Origin: Luteibacter pinisoli
GTDB lineage: Bacteria > Pseudomonadota > Gammaproteobacteria > Xanthomonadales > Rhodanobacteraceae
Assembly: GCF_006385595.1 (NCBI RefSeq)
Contig: NZ_CP041046.1
Span: 2,480,001 to 2,544,000, forward strand
DNA: 64,000 nucleotides
Direction of reading: 5' to 3'
Under the pieces are notes generated by a model. That model searched no databases and was not told the origin of the DNA. It saw only the letters and a program-made list of their open reading frames with translations. Below are positions 25,591 to 34,663 of this stretch, in pieces (the stretch's first letter is position 1; every line of letters starts with the position of its first letter). The position numbers and the translations under genes are program-made.

Positions 25591-26737
25591 GAAGCAAGGC
25601 ACCCACAGGCAACACGCCACCGAGCATACAGACACCCCGCCAGCCCCCATGGCCCCACGCCGTGGCTGCCGCCATCGAACCGAGCGCACCGCCCACGAAC
25701 ATCGTGGTCATGAAGAGCGTGTTCAGCCGACTCTTGTATTCCGGGTGCAGGCCGTAAATCAGGTGCTGGTTGGACACAAGGGCAATCTGCACGCCGAAGT
25801 CGAGCACAACAACGCCAATGATGAGGCCAAGGAGGCCCGGCCAGAACCCGAAGACGAGCCAGGCCGCCATCGTCGCCGCCGCGCCCAGGGCGATGACGGG
25901 CGCCGGGCCGCGACGGTCGGCCACGCGGCCTGCCACTGGCGCCATGGCAACGCCCACGGCCCCGACAATGCCGAACAGGCCCGCAGAGGCCGCACCAAGA
26001 TGGAGCGGCGGCTCGGCCAGGCGAAGCGCGAGGGTCGTCCAGAATGCCGAGAACGAAGCAAACAGAAGCGCCTGCGTGATGGCTGCGCGGCGCAATGCCG
26101 GCTCACCACGCCAAAGGTGGATGAGCGAGCCTAGCAGGTCGCTGTAGCGAAGTTTTTTTGCCGGGTGATGCGCCGGGAGGCTGCGCGCCATGAGCACGGC
26201 ACCCACCAGTGCCAGCGGCACGGCCAGCCAGAACATCGCCCGCCATCCCGACATGCTCGAGACCATGCCGGCGAGCGTGCGGCTGAGGAGGATGCCGGTG
26301 AGCAGTCCGCTCATAACGGTGCCGATGGCCGCACCCCGCTTTTCGGGCGCGGAGAGGATAGCCGCAAACGGCACGATCTGCTGGGCCACCGTGGCTGACG
26401 CGCCCACGAGTACCGATGCCAGGGCGAGCACGGCCAGGCCCGGGGCGATGGCCATGACGACGAGGGCCAGGGCGAGCACACCGAATTGAACAACGATGAG
26501 CTTCCGGCGCTCGAGCATGTCACCCAGCGGAAGCAGGAATAGCAGGCCTGCGGCATAGCCGAGCTGGGTCAGCGTAGGAATCCATCCGCTGATGCGCGCA
26601 TCGTGGAAGGCATTGGCCATGATGCCCAGCATCGGCTGGTTATAGTAGATAGACGCAACCGCAAGGCCTGCGGCGAGCGCCATGGCAAACACGGTGCCCC
26701 GACCGGGGCCCTTTGCACGTTCTGTGGGTGAGGACAT
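25544..26737 (-). CDS. MFS transporter (DHA1-type)
   Basis: 397 residues, 12 helices. IYYNQPMLGIMANAF at helix 1 and GDMLERRKLIVVQFG at loop 2-3 fit the drug:H+ antiporter group. The C-terminus is short and basic (RRRARQAPQAH). It could be an efflux pump; substrate unknown. Start at MSSPTERAKG, 11 codons after an earlier Met that has no ribosome site. Confidence 0.85.
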   Translation of the reverse strand: MSSPTERAKGPGRGTVFAMALAAGLAVASIYYNQPMLGIMANAFHDARISGWIPTLTQLGYAAGLLFLLPLGDMLERRKLIVVQFGVLALALVVMAIAPGLAVLALASVLVGASATVAQQIVPFAAILSAPEKRGAAIGTVMSGLLTGILLSRTLAGMVSSMSGWRAMFWLAVPLALVGAVLMARSLPAHHPAKKLRYSDLLGSLIHLWRGEPALRRAAITQALLFASFSAFWTTLALRLAEPPLHLGAASAGLFGIVGAVGVAMAPVAGRVADRRGPAPVIALGAAATMAAWLVFGFWPGLLGLIIGVVVLDFGVQIALVSNQHLIYGLHPEYKSRLNTLFMTTMFVGGALGSMAAATAWGHGGWRGVCMLGGVLPVGALLLSLVRRRARQAPQAH

Positions 26738-26940
26738 GGTGGAATGCCTGCGATAGGGAATGTCGCGCATGGTACGCGCCGAAAGCAGCCTTGCTTAGCA
26801 GGACTGTGACATGGCGGGCATTCCATACAGGCATGGGCATTGGACGATCGGGCGTGACGCCAAAAGTGCAAGCCTGCCTCTGGACCACGCGCTAGGATTT
26901 TGCAGTCGCCGGGGTTCCGGCTCCCCTTTTTGGCGCGTGC

Positions 26941-27249
26941 ATGGCAGCGGACATCGTCATCAGGGATGCACCCAACGAAGGGCGCTTCGTCGCCGAACTC
27001 GGCCAGCAGTGCGCGAGCGCCTGGTATGAACGGAACGGGCGTGTGCTGCACTTCTTCCGTGTCGATATTTCCCAGGCCCTGATCGAAAACGGGGTCGGCA
27101 TCCAGCTCTTGCGGGTGGCCTTGGCCCAGGCGCGGTTGCAGGGCTGCCTGGTCGAGCCTTCCTGCGATTTTGTCGCCGACTACATGCGCGACAATCCCGA
27201 GACGCACGACCTGCTGACGAGCGAGGGCTGGCGTCTGCTCCGCCAATGA
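26941..27249 (+). CDS. Small GNAT-like N-acetyltransferase (YjdJ/NATD1 type)
   Basis: 102 residues, typical of the short GCN5-related family (Acetyltransf_CG). Features: FFRVDISQALIENGVGIQLL with the acyl-CoA-binding G-x-G-x-x-L pattern, ALAQARLQGCLVEPSCDFVA and the final YMRDNPETHDLL, close to the family consensus. Cytosolic acetyl transfer to a small amine is the known class activity; substrate unknown. It lies 78 bases upstream of the second propeller kinase, same strand. Confidence 0.8.
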   Translation: MAADIVIRDAPNEGRFVAELGQQCASAWYERNGRVLHFFRVDISQALIENGVGIQLLRVALAQARLQGCLVEPSCDFVADYMRDNPETHDLLTSEGWRLLRQ

Positions 27250-27327
27250 CGGTTGAGCTACGCACGCACTGCTGGACCTCCCAGGGAACGGTGGTCACAA
27301 TGGCTTGAAACTGTCCGGGGGAGATCG

Positions 27328-30243
27328 ATGCGTCGAACGCTGAAGCACCTGCTGGCCGTATGCGGTCTGCTCGTGCTCGTGTACGCATCAACTGCCGCCG
27401 CAGACGCTCCACCTCCCCCCGCCTACCGTCCGATCCGCCAGCTCATTCACCGCGCTTTCCCAGCAAGCGCGGGGGCCCCCGCCGGTGTCTGGGCGATGAC
27501 GCAGGACCGGGACGGATACCTGTGGCTCGGCGGCCCGACGGGCCTGTTCAAGTTCGACGGCGTCATCTTCGACGGCAGCCTCAGCCCCCTGTTGCCCCAT
27601 CCCCAGATCATGTCGCTTCTCGCGACACCCGATGGCGCGTTGTGGGTCGGGGACCGGAATGGCTATATCACCCGAATGGCCGACGGCAAGGCGCAGGTAT
27701 TTCCGAAAGCCGATGGCTCCGGAACGGTCATATCCCTGACCCGCACCAGGGACGGTGTCCTGTGGGCCGTGCGCACGAGCGGGCTGTATCGGTTCACAGG
27801 CACCCAATGGGAACGATTTCCAACGACCGAGCCCGAACCAAGGGCGTATATCCAGCAGGGATTCGTCGCTCCCGACCAGTCCATCTGGCTCCTGCGCGAG
27901 AAGAGCGCCCTACGGAAGGCACCAGGCGCTTCGACCTTCGAACTACGGACCGTCGCCGATTACCGTGCTGCGCAACTTGGCCGCGCGGGTGGCCTGTGGC
28001 GCCCGGACGACCAGCTCGCCGACGAGGTCATCGACGATGAGGGCGTCATGTGGTGCGGTGCGAACTCTGGCGTGGTGCGCATCATCTGGCCAGGGAATGG
28101 CCCAGCGACCGGCCAACCCGTGGTCGAGACATACAGTGGGAAAGACGGACTAACCGGCGCGTCCGCCCTCGCGGTCTTCAAGGACCGTGAGGGCGCCTTC
28201 TGGGTGGCGACCCCCAATGGCATCGACCAGTTCAGGCGGGGCCGCTTTGAACCGGTCGATCTACCTCCGGACACGTACAAGCCGGCGATCGCCGCCGACG
28301 GGAAGGACCACCTGTGGGTTGCTTCCCAAAGTGGATTGACCGAATTCGGACCGGCCCCCAAGCCATGGCCACAGGCCGGAAAGCAGACAAGCGCCATCGC
28401 AACGGACCCAGACGGCAGCGTCCTGATGACGTCGGACCAGGGGCTGCTGCGGATCGACGGACAGGACATCAAGGTCGAGCCGCTTCCCGCGGCGATCACG
28501 GATATGCCGAGGCAGGTGCGTGCGCTAGCCGAGGGGCGCGACGGCTCGGTATGGTTGGCGTTTCGGCAGGCCTTTCGCCTGGGCGGGGGGAGCATCATGC
28601 CTTTTGGCAAGGACGCAGGCCTTCCGGGAAAGGAAAAGAATCTCCGTGCGATTGCCCCTCGTGCCGACCATGGTTTGTGGCTTGGTTATGACGACAACAC
28701 GGTTGCGGCCCTTGAGGATGATGGAACTCTTGCGACGGTCTACACCGGCGCCACGGGCATCACTGTCGGACAGGTCATCGCGCTGTGGCCACGCCAGGAC
28801 GGCGTCTGGCTGACTGGCGACCATGGCGTACAGTTCTTTGCGCCGGGGAAGCCTGCACGCTCGTTGCTCTTTGCTGGCGGCCATGTGGTGCGGTTAGGCA
28901 CCGGGATCATTGAGCAGGCGAATGGCGACCTGTGGGTGAACGCGGCCGACGGCCTTTACCGTGTCGCGGAGGGCGAGATGAAGCGATGGTGGGCAGACGC
29001 CACGTACGCGGTGCCAGCGCAGCACCTTGACGAGCGTGATGGCTGGCCGGGCCTGCGCGACGCGGTCCCGGCCCCCTCCCTCATCCCTGGCGTTGGCCGG
29101 CGGCTGTGGGTCGCGTCAGACACGGGGGTGGCGGGGCTCGACCCGGCGCACCTCACACCAAACCCCCGTACCCCCGATGCGACTGTCCTTGCGGTCAACG
29201 GCAGGACACTTGAGCCGGGTGAGGAGTTGGCCGCTGGCACCACACGTCTTGAGTTCCGCTATACGGCCCCCGTCCTTTCCATTCCCGAACGCGCACGGTT
29301 CCGCTATCGACTCACGCGGGTGGATGACACGTGGCGGGACGTCGGGAACATACGGGAGGCGACATATACGAACCTTGCGCCCGGCAGTTACACCTTCGAG
29401 GTACTCGCTGCCAATGAGGACGGCGTCTGGTCCACCCTCCCCGCACGCGTGTCGTTCCGCATCGCGCCGTACTTTTACCAGTCCGCGTGGTTTGCGCTGC
29501 TCTGCGCGGCGGTTGTCATGGCCCTGCTCTACCTGCTCTATGCCTGGCGCCTGCGGGTTCTTGGCACGGTCTTGCTGGCGCGCGTCATGGAGCGCGAGCG
29601 CATCGCCCGCGAGCTGCATGACACGGTGCTGCAAGGCCTGCACGGGGTGCTTCTTTATGTTCGCGTGGCCGCCAACGCGATCAAGGACGGCGCCGTTCGT
29701 GATCACCTTGAGCGCGCCCTTCGCGTGGCCGAACAGGCCATGGCCGAAGGACGACAACGGATCGTGGATCTCCGCACCGTCCCCAGGCCATCCACATCGC
29801 TGATCATGCGTTTGCGCGCCGCACTGAACGAATGCCTCGCGGATACCGATATCGAGGGCGTCGTCGCTGTCGACGGCGAGGAGCAGCCCATCCGGGCAGA
29901 AGCCGAAGACGATCTCAATGCGATCGTACTGGAACTTATCCGCAATGTGCGAAAGCATGCGAACGCCAACTCCGTCTGCGTCAACGTTCGGTTTGGCAAG
30001 CTCCATCTCGACATCGAAGTGAGCGACGACGGTGTGGGATTAGCCCCAGGGGCGACTAACAAACCTCTGTCGTTCGGATTGCAAGGTGTACGGGAAAGGA
30101 CGGCGCGCTGGTCTGGCCACTTCACGATCGGGCAAGGCGAACCGAGGGGCACCAGTGCCTACGTCACCGTCCCTGCGCTTGCGATTTATGCGTCTGAGGC
30201 CGGGAGGCGGCGTTGGCTGCGGTTTCTGGGTAAGGCTGGCTGA
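27328..30243 (+). CDS. Hybrid periplasmic-propeller sensor histidine kinase (copy 2)
   Basis: 971 residues. Start ATG 5 bases after GGGGGAG. Signal/anchor MRRTLKHLLAVCGLLVLVYA, then propeller blades (DRDGYLWLGGPTGLFKFDG), Y_Y_Y domain (RFRYRLTRVDDTWRDVG, APGSYTFEVLAANEDG), one membrane helix (WFALLCAAVVMALLYLLYAW), HisKA_3 with His in RIARELHDTVLQGL, and ATPase N box LIRNVRKHANA, G1 SDDGVGL and G2 FGLQGVRERT. The G2 sequence differs from copies 1 and 3 (no HWG). No adjacent response regulator, so the partner is encoded elsewhere. Confidence 0.88.
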   Translation: MRRTLKHLLAVCGLLVLVYASTAAADAPPPPAYRPIRQLIHRAFPASAGAPAGVWAMTQDRDGYLWLGGPTGLFKFDGVIFDGSLSPLLPHPQIMSLLATPDGALWVGDRNGYITRMADGKAQVFPKADGSGTVISLTRTRDGVLWAVRTSGLYRFTGTQWERFPTTEPEPRAYIQQGFVAPDQSIWLLREKSALRKAPGASTFELRTVADYRAAQLGRAGGLWRPDDQLADEVIDDEGVMWCGANSGVVRIIWPGNGPATGQPVVETYSGKDGLTGASALAVFKDREGAFWVATPNGIDQFRRGRFEPVDLPPDTYKPAIAADGKDHLWVASQSGLTEFGPAPKPWPQAGKQTSAIATDPDGSVLMTSDQGLLRIDGQDIKVEPLPAAITDMPRQVRALAEGRDGSVWLAFRQAFRLGGGSIMPFGKDAGLPGKEKNLRAIAPRADHGLWLGYDDNTVAALEDDGTLATVYTGATGITVGQVIALWPRQDGVWLTGDHGVQFFAPGKPARSLLFAGGHVVRLGTGIIEQANGDLWVNAADGLYRVAEGEMKRWWADATYAVPAQHLDERDGWPGLRDAVPAPSLIPGVGRRLWVASDTGVAGLDPAHLTPNPRTPDATVLAVNGRTLEPGEELAAGTTRLEFRYTAPVLSIPERARFRYRLTRVDDTWRDVGNIREATYTNLAPGSYTFEVLAANEDGVWSTLPARVSFRIAPYFYQSAWFALLCAAVVMALLYLLYAWRLRVLGTVLLARVMERERIARELHDTVLQGLHGVLLYVRVAANAIKDGAVRDHLERALRVAEQAMAEGRQRIVDLRTVPRPSTSLIMRLRAALNECLADTDIEGVVAVDGEEQPIRAEAEDDLNAIVLELIRNVRKHANANSVCVNVRFGKLHLDIEVSDDGVGLAPGATNKPLSFGLQGVRERTARWSGHFTIGQGEPRGTSAYVTVPALAIYASEAGRRRWLRFLGKAG

Positions 30244-30266
30244 CAGGCGCACTACACCGAAAAGGC

Positions 30267-30770
30267 TCATTTGATGACGGATCGGATAAAGCCAGCCAAA
30301 CGATCGTGCACCGGAAAGTCGATGTGCGTAAGCTTCCTCAGGCTCGTATCGGATGCCGCTAGCAGCCGGTCGATGTCGTCAGCCACCGAGTTCACGGCAC
30401 CGACCACGGTGACATCGAATTCCGCCAGGACCGCGATGGTCTGGGCATCGTTATAGGCGACCCATTCGGACGATACGTCCGCGGGATTGGCTGGCATTTC
30501 GGCGAACGCATCCCATTCGAACCAGAAAGCCCGAGCATCAGGCTCTGACTCGGTCAATGTGCCGTAGCCGCTGATCCACCAACATCCAGGCCCACCCGCT
30601 TCGCGAAGGGCATCCCAAAGCAAGCGAGGCATTCGGTATCTGTCGTAGGCGTCACGGTAGAGCACGGCGCCCCGCCAGCCTGGCCTGGCAAAGCCGTCGG
30701 GGGCGCCCTCGGTTTCTACAAAGAACGAGCGGCGGGCCTCGTCAATCTTCATATGCGCAGAAGGTGTCAT
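30267..30770 (-). CDS. Hypothetical cytoplasmic protein, 167 aa
   Basis: Starts MTPSAHMKIDEARRSFFVE after AGGGAG (10 bases). A later Met at residue 7 lacks a ribosome site. No signal or membrane segment. Tryptophan-rich (GPGCWWISGYGT, RAFWFEWDAFAEM), ending in an alpha/beta stretch TIAVLAEFDVTVVGAVNSV. It resembles small orphan proteins of the immunity type, but no family is recognised. Convergent with the kinase gene, 23 bases between stops. Confidence 0.6.
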   Translation of the reverse strand: MTPSAHMKIDEARRSFFVETEGAPDGFARPGWRGAVLYRDAYDRYRMPRLLWDALREAGGPGCWWISGYGTLTESEPDARAFWFEWDAFAEMPANPADVSSEWVAYNDAQTIAVLAEFDVTVVGAVNSVADDIDRLLAASDTSLRKLTHIDFPVHDRLAGFIRSVIK

Positions 30771-30800
30771 GCGATTGAATCTCCCTGTGTCCCGGCACGG

Positions 30801-31085
30801 TTACCCTACACCACACATGGTCCCATCCCAGTGGGCCTGGGCATGCGCCTCGTTGAGATGTTGCGTACCGATAAGGGTCATCGCCGCAACGGCCTCGAGC
30901 GCGAGGGCAAGCTGGCCGCAGTCCACCTCATCCGATTCGTGGAGCAGGTCCGCCAGCATCGAAGTGACACCTCGTGAGTACTGCAACCACAGGGTGGCTT
31001 CATTGAGCAGTTCATGCGTTGACGGGCTTTTATTTACAGTCCCTTCGGTATCGCCTGGCTCCAGGCCTCCGCTTCGTGTGTCCAT
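30801..31085 (-). CDS. Small DUF3077/DUF6124-like protein
   Basis: 94 residues, start ATG after AAGGA with 8-base spacing. The core HELLNEATLWLQYSRGVTSM through LEAVAAMTLIGTQHLNEAH gives two amphipathic helices with the layout of the DUF3077/DUF6124 group common in pseudomonads (role unknown). The match is by pattern only. It is upstream of the preceding orphan gene on the same strand. Confidence 0.5.
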   Translation of the reverse strand: MDTRSGGLEPGDTEGTVNKSPSTHELLNEATLWLQYSRGVTSMLADLLHESDEVDCGQLALALEAVAAMTLIGTQHLNEAHAQAHWDGTMCGVG

Positions 31086-31099
31086 CACTCTCTTCCTTT

Positions 31100-31659
31100 A
31101 GTCGCCACATCGCGTTCTAACGTGGCACGACAGACAAGCGCCTGCCGTGCCACGGACCATAGGGTCGCGGGTTCACCGGATGCCCGTGTCCGGGCGCCGG
31201 GTGGCTTGATTGACGAAGTGGGTGCGACGATGACCGTCCATGAGGTGCACCAGGCGTGATGCCTGCCTCATTCGATCAAGAATTACCTCAAAACACGGCC
31301 TCGCCGCGGTTCTTCAACCGTGCCTGCGGCTTATGCAGGCGGCCCGTGGACCGGTGAGGTGTCGCCGGGGGGATTCGGCGGGCGAGCAGGTGCCGTATGA
31401 TCAGGGGTAGCCATAATCAACTCTTTCTCAGTTGGTTTGGTTAGCGGGTCAGGGGTGCTCTAACACCTCTGGCCCGCGACTTTCACCGCCTTGGGCGGTG
31501 GTTGCCTGCGCGGAGCGCTTCACGTGTGCGCGGGCAACGAGACGACACTAGCAAATGTTTGTTGGCGTTGTCTGTAGGGTGGTTCGACGTGATTTGTAGG
31601 TGGCGCCATCGTGTAGCCACCAGAAACATGTGCGACGTCAAATTCGGAGGGCGATCACG
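31100..31659. other. Long non-coding gap with four clustered hairpins
   Basis: 560 bases without a convincing gene. Hairpins: 31322-31340 (GCCTGC, loop 7), 31418-31434 (CAACT/AGTTG), 31444-31477 (14-base-pair stem, 6-base loop CTCTAA, two G-U pairs), 31484-31500 (CACCGCC/GGCGGTG, 3-base loop) and 31501-31538 (GTTGCCTGCGC/GCGCGGGCAAC with one G-U pair). None has a strong T-run after it, so they are not plain terminators. A 65-codon frame at 31502-31699 runs through the hairpins and lacks a ribosome site. A structured small RNA is possible. Confidence 0.45.
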
Positions 31660-32193
31660 TCAGTCACCCGACTTCGCAGGCGCCCCGGACTTCGGATAAA
31701 ACGTGACATGCACCAACGACGCACCGGTACTTGAGGCTTCGAATTTGCCGGTGCCCACGTCGTAGTGAAGGACATCACCTGCGACCTCGCCGCCTGTTTG
31801 CTTTTGGGCGTGCGCTGAGCCGGTCAGCACGGCCATCCCCGTGTCCACCGTGTAGTCGATGGTGTTGGCGTCGGCCTTCGTCAGCAGATTCTGGTCGTCT
31901 AGTTGCTCGATGTGTGCCGCCTCGCCGGTCACCACGGCGCGTGATACCTCGCCATCGTGGCCCGTGTAGATATCCGCGTGGGTGCCCGTGATCTTAAGCG
32001 AGCCCTGGGTGATGACGACTTTGCCATCGAGCTGTGACTTCGTGTCGGGGCCGATGTCGCCGGAGAACTTCGAGCCATCGGCCTTGGCTGGCAGGGCCCT
32101 GTCCGACGTCTTCGCGCTTAGCGAGGTGGCGTAGACCGCGCAGACGAGCTCAGCGAGAACGACTAAATGGAGAACTCCGTTGCGATGGGGCAT
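31660..32193 (-). CDS. LptA/OstA-like exported protein (orphan)
   Basis: 177 residues. N-terminal hydrophobic stretch LHLVVLAELVCAVYATSLSA looks like a signal sequence. The rest has the OstA pattern: FSGDIGPDTKSQLDGKVVIT, TGTHADIYTGHDG, ADANTIDYTVDTGMAVLTGS, EVAGDVLHYDVGTGKFEAS, i.e. repeated short strands of a periplasmic beta-jellyroll. LptA bridges the LPS export path, but its partners LptC/LptB are not nearby, so this is likely a paralogue rather than the essential LptA. Confidence 0.75.
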   Translation of the reverse strand: MPHRNGVLHLVVLAELVCAVYATSLSAKTSDRALPAKADGSKFSGDIGPDTKSQLDGKVVITQGSLKITGTHADIYTGHDGEVSRAVVTGEAAHIEQLDDQNLLTKADANTIDYTVDTGMAVLTGSAHAQKQTGGEVAGDVLHYDVGTGKFEASSTGASLVHVTFYPKSGAPAKSGD

Positions 32194-32317
32194 CCCTCTC
32201 TCCGTGTCGGTGGGCCCTGATGGCCCCGATGGTCCAGAAACAGCGCTCGACGGAATCTAGCAGGCAACCGGGGGCGCCGCCACGTTGCCCACCGGGGACC
32301 GCCCTTCGCACCTTGGC

Positions 32318-33436
32318 TTACGCCGCAAGGCCCTCCTCCGCAAATCGCGCGAAGTCCGTGTAATGCAGCTCGCTACCGCCCCAGAACGCATCACGCACAT
32401 ACGGCGTCAGCGGATGGTTGTGCAGGAAGCGTTCCGGCAGATCCGGGTTGGAGGTGAAGTAGCGGCCGAAGGCAACCAGGTCAGCATCACCCTTGCGCAG
32501 AATCGCTTCGGCACTCTCACGCTTGAAGCCACCCGCGGCAATGATCGGCCCCTTGAAGACGCCACGCAGGAACTCCGAGGCCACCGGCGCCGTGTGCTCG
32601 TCGATGGTTTCGACACCGCTCACGCGGGGCTCGATCACGTGCAGGTACGCGAGGCCGTAGGCGTTGAGGCGCTCGGCGAAATGCCGGAAAAGCGCTTCCG
32701 GATTCGAATCGGAAATCCCACCCCACGTCCCCGACGGCGACACCCGCACGCCCACGCGATCCGCGCCAAACACGCCGATCAACGCTTCGGTAAGCTCCAG
32801 CGGGAAACGCACGCGGTTCTCAATGGAGCCACCGTAGGCATCCGTGCGGTGGTTGGTTCCGTCCTGCAGGAAGGTGTCGGAGAGGTAGCCGTTGGCTGAG
32901 TGAAGCTCCACGCCGTCAAGGCCTGCGTCCCTGGCGCGTTCGGCCGCCAGGCGGAAGGACTCGACGAGACCGGGGATTTCCTTGATGTCGATGGCCCGGT
33001 GCGGGCTCACGGGCACCCAGCCTTCGGCGGTGAGCGCCACGCCCTCGTAGGGAACCACGGAGGGCGCGATCGGCGCATTGCCATGGCTCAGGCTGGCGTG
33101 TGACTGGCGCCCGTCGTGGCCGAGCTGCATCACGATCTTGCCGCCCTTGGCGTGCACGGCATCCGCGACGCGGGCCCACGCGCGGGTGTGGGCGTCGGTA
33201 TAGATGCCCGGCGCGCCGATATAGCCGCGGCTGTCAAAACTGGGATGGCTGGATTCCGTAATGATCAGGCCCCCTTTCGAAGCGCGCTGGCCGTAGTACG
33301 TAACCATCATGTCGCTGGGCGACAGGTCCTCGTCGGCGCGCAGGCGCGTCGTGGGCGCATGCACCACGCGGTGGCGGAGCTCAATGGCGCCGAGCTTGAA
33401 CGGGGAAAACAGCGTACCGACGTCTGTGTGGCTCAT
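32318..33436 (-). CDS. Old yellow enzyme-family alkene reductase (NemA-like)
   Basis: 372 residues, usual length ~365. FMN TIM barrel with LFSPFKLGAIELRHRVVHAP at the N-terminus, HSANGYLSDTFLQDGTNHRTD with the substrate-binding His/Asn pair, and GGFKRESAEAIL near the phosphate site. Reduces activated C=C bonds or nitro groups with NAD(P)H. Start chosen at 33436 (AAGGA 7 bases before). Likely controlled by the LysR gene upstream on the same strand, 133 bases away. Confidence 0.9.
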   Translation of the reverse strand: MSHTDVGTLFSPFKLGAIELRHRVVHAPTTRLRADEDLSPSDMMVTYYGQRASKGGLIITESSHPSFDSRGYIGAPGIYTDAHTRAWARVADAVHAKGGKIVMQLGHDGRQSHASLSHGNAPIAPSVVPYEGVALTAEGWVPVSPHRAIDIKEIPGLVESFRLAAERARDAGLDGVELHSANGYLSDTFLQDGTNHRTDAYGGSIENRVRFPLELTEALIGVFGADRVGVRVSPSGTWGGISDSNPEALFRHFAERLNAYGLAYLHVIEPRVSGVETIDEHTAPVASEFLRGVFKGPIIAAGGFKRESAEAILRKGDADLVAFGRYFTSNPDLPERFLHNHPLTPYVRDAFWGGSELHYTDFARFAEEGLAA

Positions 33437-33569
33437 GTCCGTGTCCTTCAGGTGTGTCGCGGGTATCCCGCTCACGGACAGGTATGGGGGCCAGCGGGGG
33501 GCGGCTGTATGGACACAGTCGTCCGGTCATTACGGACCGGCAGGCCGTAATGGGATGACTAGGGTGGAG

Positions 33570-34505
33570 CTACGCCTTGTGAGGCCGATGGGAACCGGCC
33601 CAGTCATCAAGCACCTCTCCCTCCGGCACCTCGGATATCTCGGCAATGCGGCTCAGGAAGTAACGCAGGATGGGCGACTGGCTGGAACGACGGTAGCCCA
33701 GGCAAAGCTGCACGGACGGCGTCTCTCCCGCGAGGTGCCGACTGGTGACTGACCAGGGCAGGAAGGCCTCCGCATACGAGGGCAGCAACGCTACGCCACG
33801 CGTGGACGAGACGAGGGACATGGCCTGGGTCAGGTTGTCGACACGGTGCGTCGGCTGGATGTCGAGGCCGTTGTCGGCGAGATAGCGCTCCACGGTGCGT
33901 CGCAGTGGCGTGGCGACATCCGACAGGCCGATAAAGACTTCATTAGCGATGTCCTTGATATCGACCTGCTCACTTTCGGCCAGCGGATGGTCGCTTGGCA
34001 TGATGATGCGCAGCGGTTCGCGGGACACGGGGATGAATTCCAGCTCCGGCATGTTTTCCTCGGCACGGAGGAATGCCGCGTCGAGCTTGCCCTGGACCAG
34101 GCCTTCGGCCAGGTACGGCGAGTGCTGGCTGGAAATGGTGACCTCGATCCGTGGCAGTTCCGTGCGGAGCAGCTTCATTGCCTTGCCCATCCACGCCACT
34201 TCCTCGCCGGTGAGGAAGCCGAGGGCAAAGGTGGTGGTCGATGGCCCTGCGCGGCGCGCGGCGTCACGTGCCGCGTCCACCTGGGCCAGGGCGAGGCGAG
34301 CATGTTCAAGAAACGCGCGGCCAGCCGGCGTCAGCTCGATCCCCTTGGGGCTTCGTACCATCAGCTGGGTGCCGACCTCGTCTTCCAGATCCTTGAGCTG
34401 GCGGCTCAGGGACGGTTGCGAGGTAAATAGGCGCCGCTCCGCGGCCAGCGTCACGCTGCCTTCTTCGGCAACGGCGATGAAGTAACGCAAGTGGCGCAGT
34501 TCCAC
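33570..34505 (-). CDS. LysR-family transcriptional regulator
   Basis: 311 residues from a GTG start (34505); the earlier Met codons in frame add ~49 residues that do not resemble the family. HTH: LRHLRYFIAVAEEGSVTLAA, RLFTSQPSLSRQLKDLEDEV. Effector domain carries AFLRAEENMPELEFIPV and PLRRTVERYLADNG, of the HcaR/BenM-like subgroup. Divergent from the serine hydrolase gene and upstream of the OYE gene, so it may control either. Confidence 0.87.
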   Translation of the reverse strand: MELRHLRYFIAVAEEGSVTLAAERRLFTSQPSLSRQLKDLEDEVGTQLMVRSPKGIELTPAGRAFLEHARLALAQVDAARDAARRAGPSTTTFALGFLTGEEVAWMGKAMKLLRTELPRIEVTISSQHSPYLAEGLVQGKLDAAFLRAEENMPELEFIPVSREPLRIIMPSDHPLAESEQVDIKDIANEVFIGLSDVATPLRRTVERYLADNGLDIQPTHRVDNLTQAMSLVSSTRGVALLPSYAEAFLPWSVTSRHLAGETPSVQLCLGYRRSSQSPILRYFLSRIAEISEVPEGEVLDDWAGSHRPHKA

Positions 34506-34663
34506 GGGGGTGTCCGCTGGAAAACAGGCAAGCAGCCTAGCGCTATGGCCTCTGCCGGGTCGAGGAAGAAACCGCCCTGTCGTGCACCCCGCCATGGCGA
34601 GTGGCCCATTGACAGGTTTCGGCGTGCCACTTAGCGTCTCCAGCCTGTCCAAGGAGTGACTTG

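Noticed and set aside
31438..31478. attC-like integron recombination site (GTTAGCG and CTCTAAC around a hairpin)
   Set aside because: The core boxes are in the wrong order for attC and the RYYYAAC rule is not met; no cassette-like genes or integrase are present.
31502..31699. Plus-strand 65-codon frame in the gene-free gap
   Set aside because: It runs through two hairpins, has no ribosome site and overlaps the end of the LptA-like gene.
34661..34663. TTG start for the serine hydrolase
   Set aside because: The ATG immediately after it has proper spacing to AAGGAG and begins a normal signal peptide.
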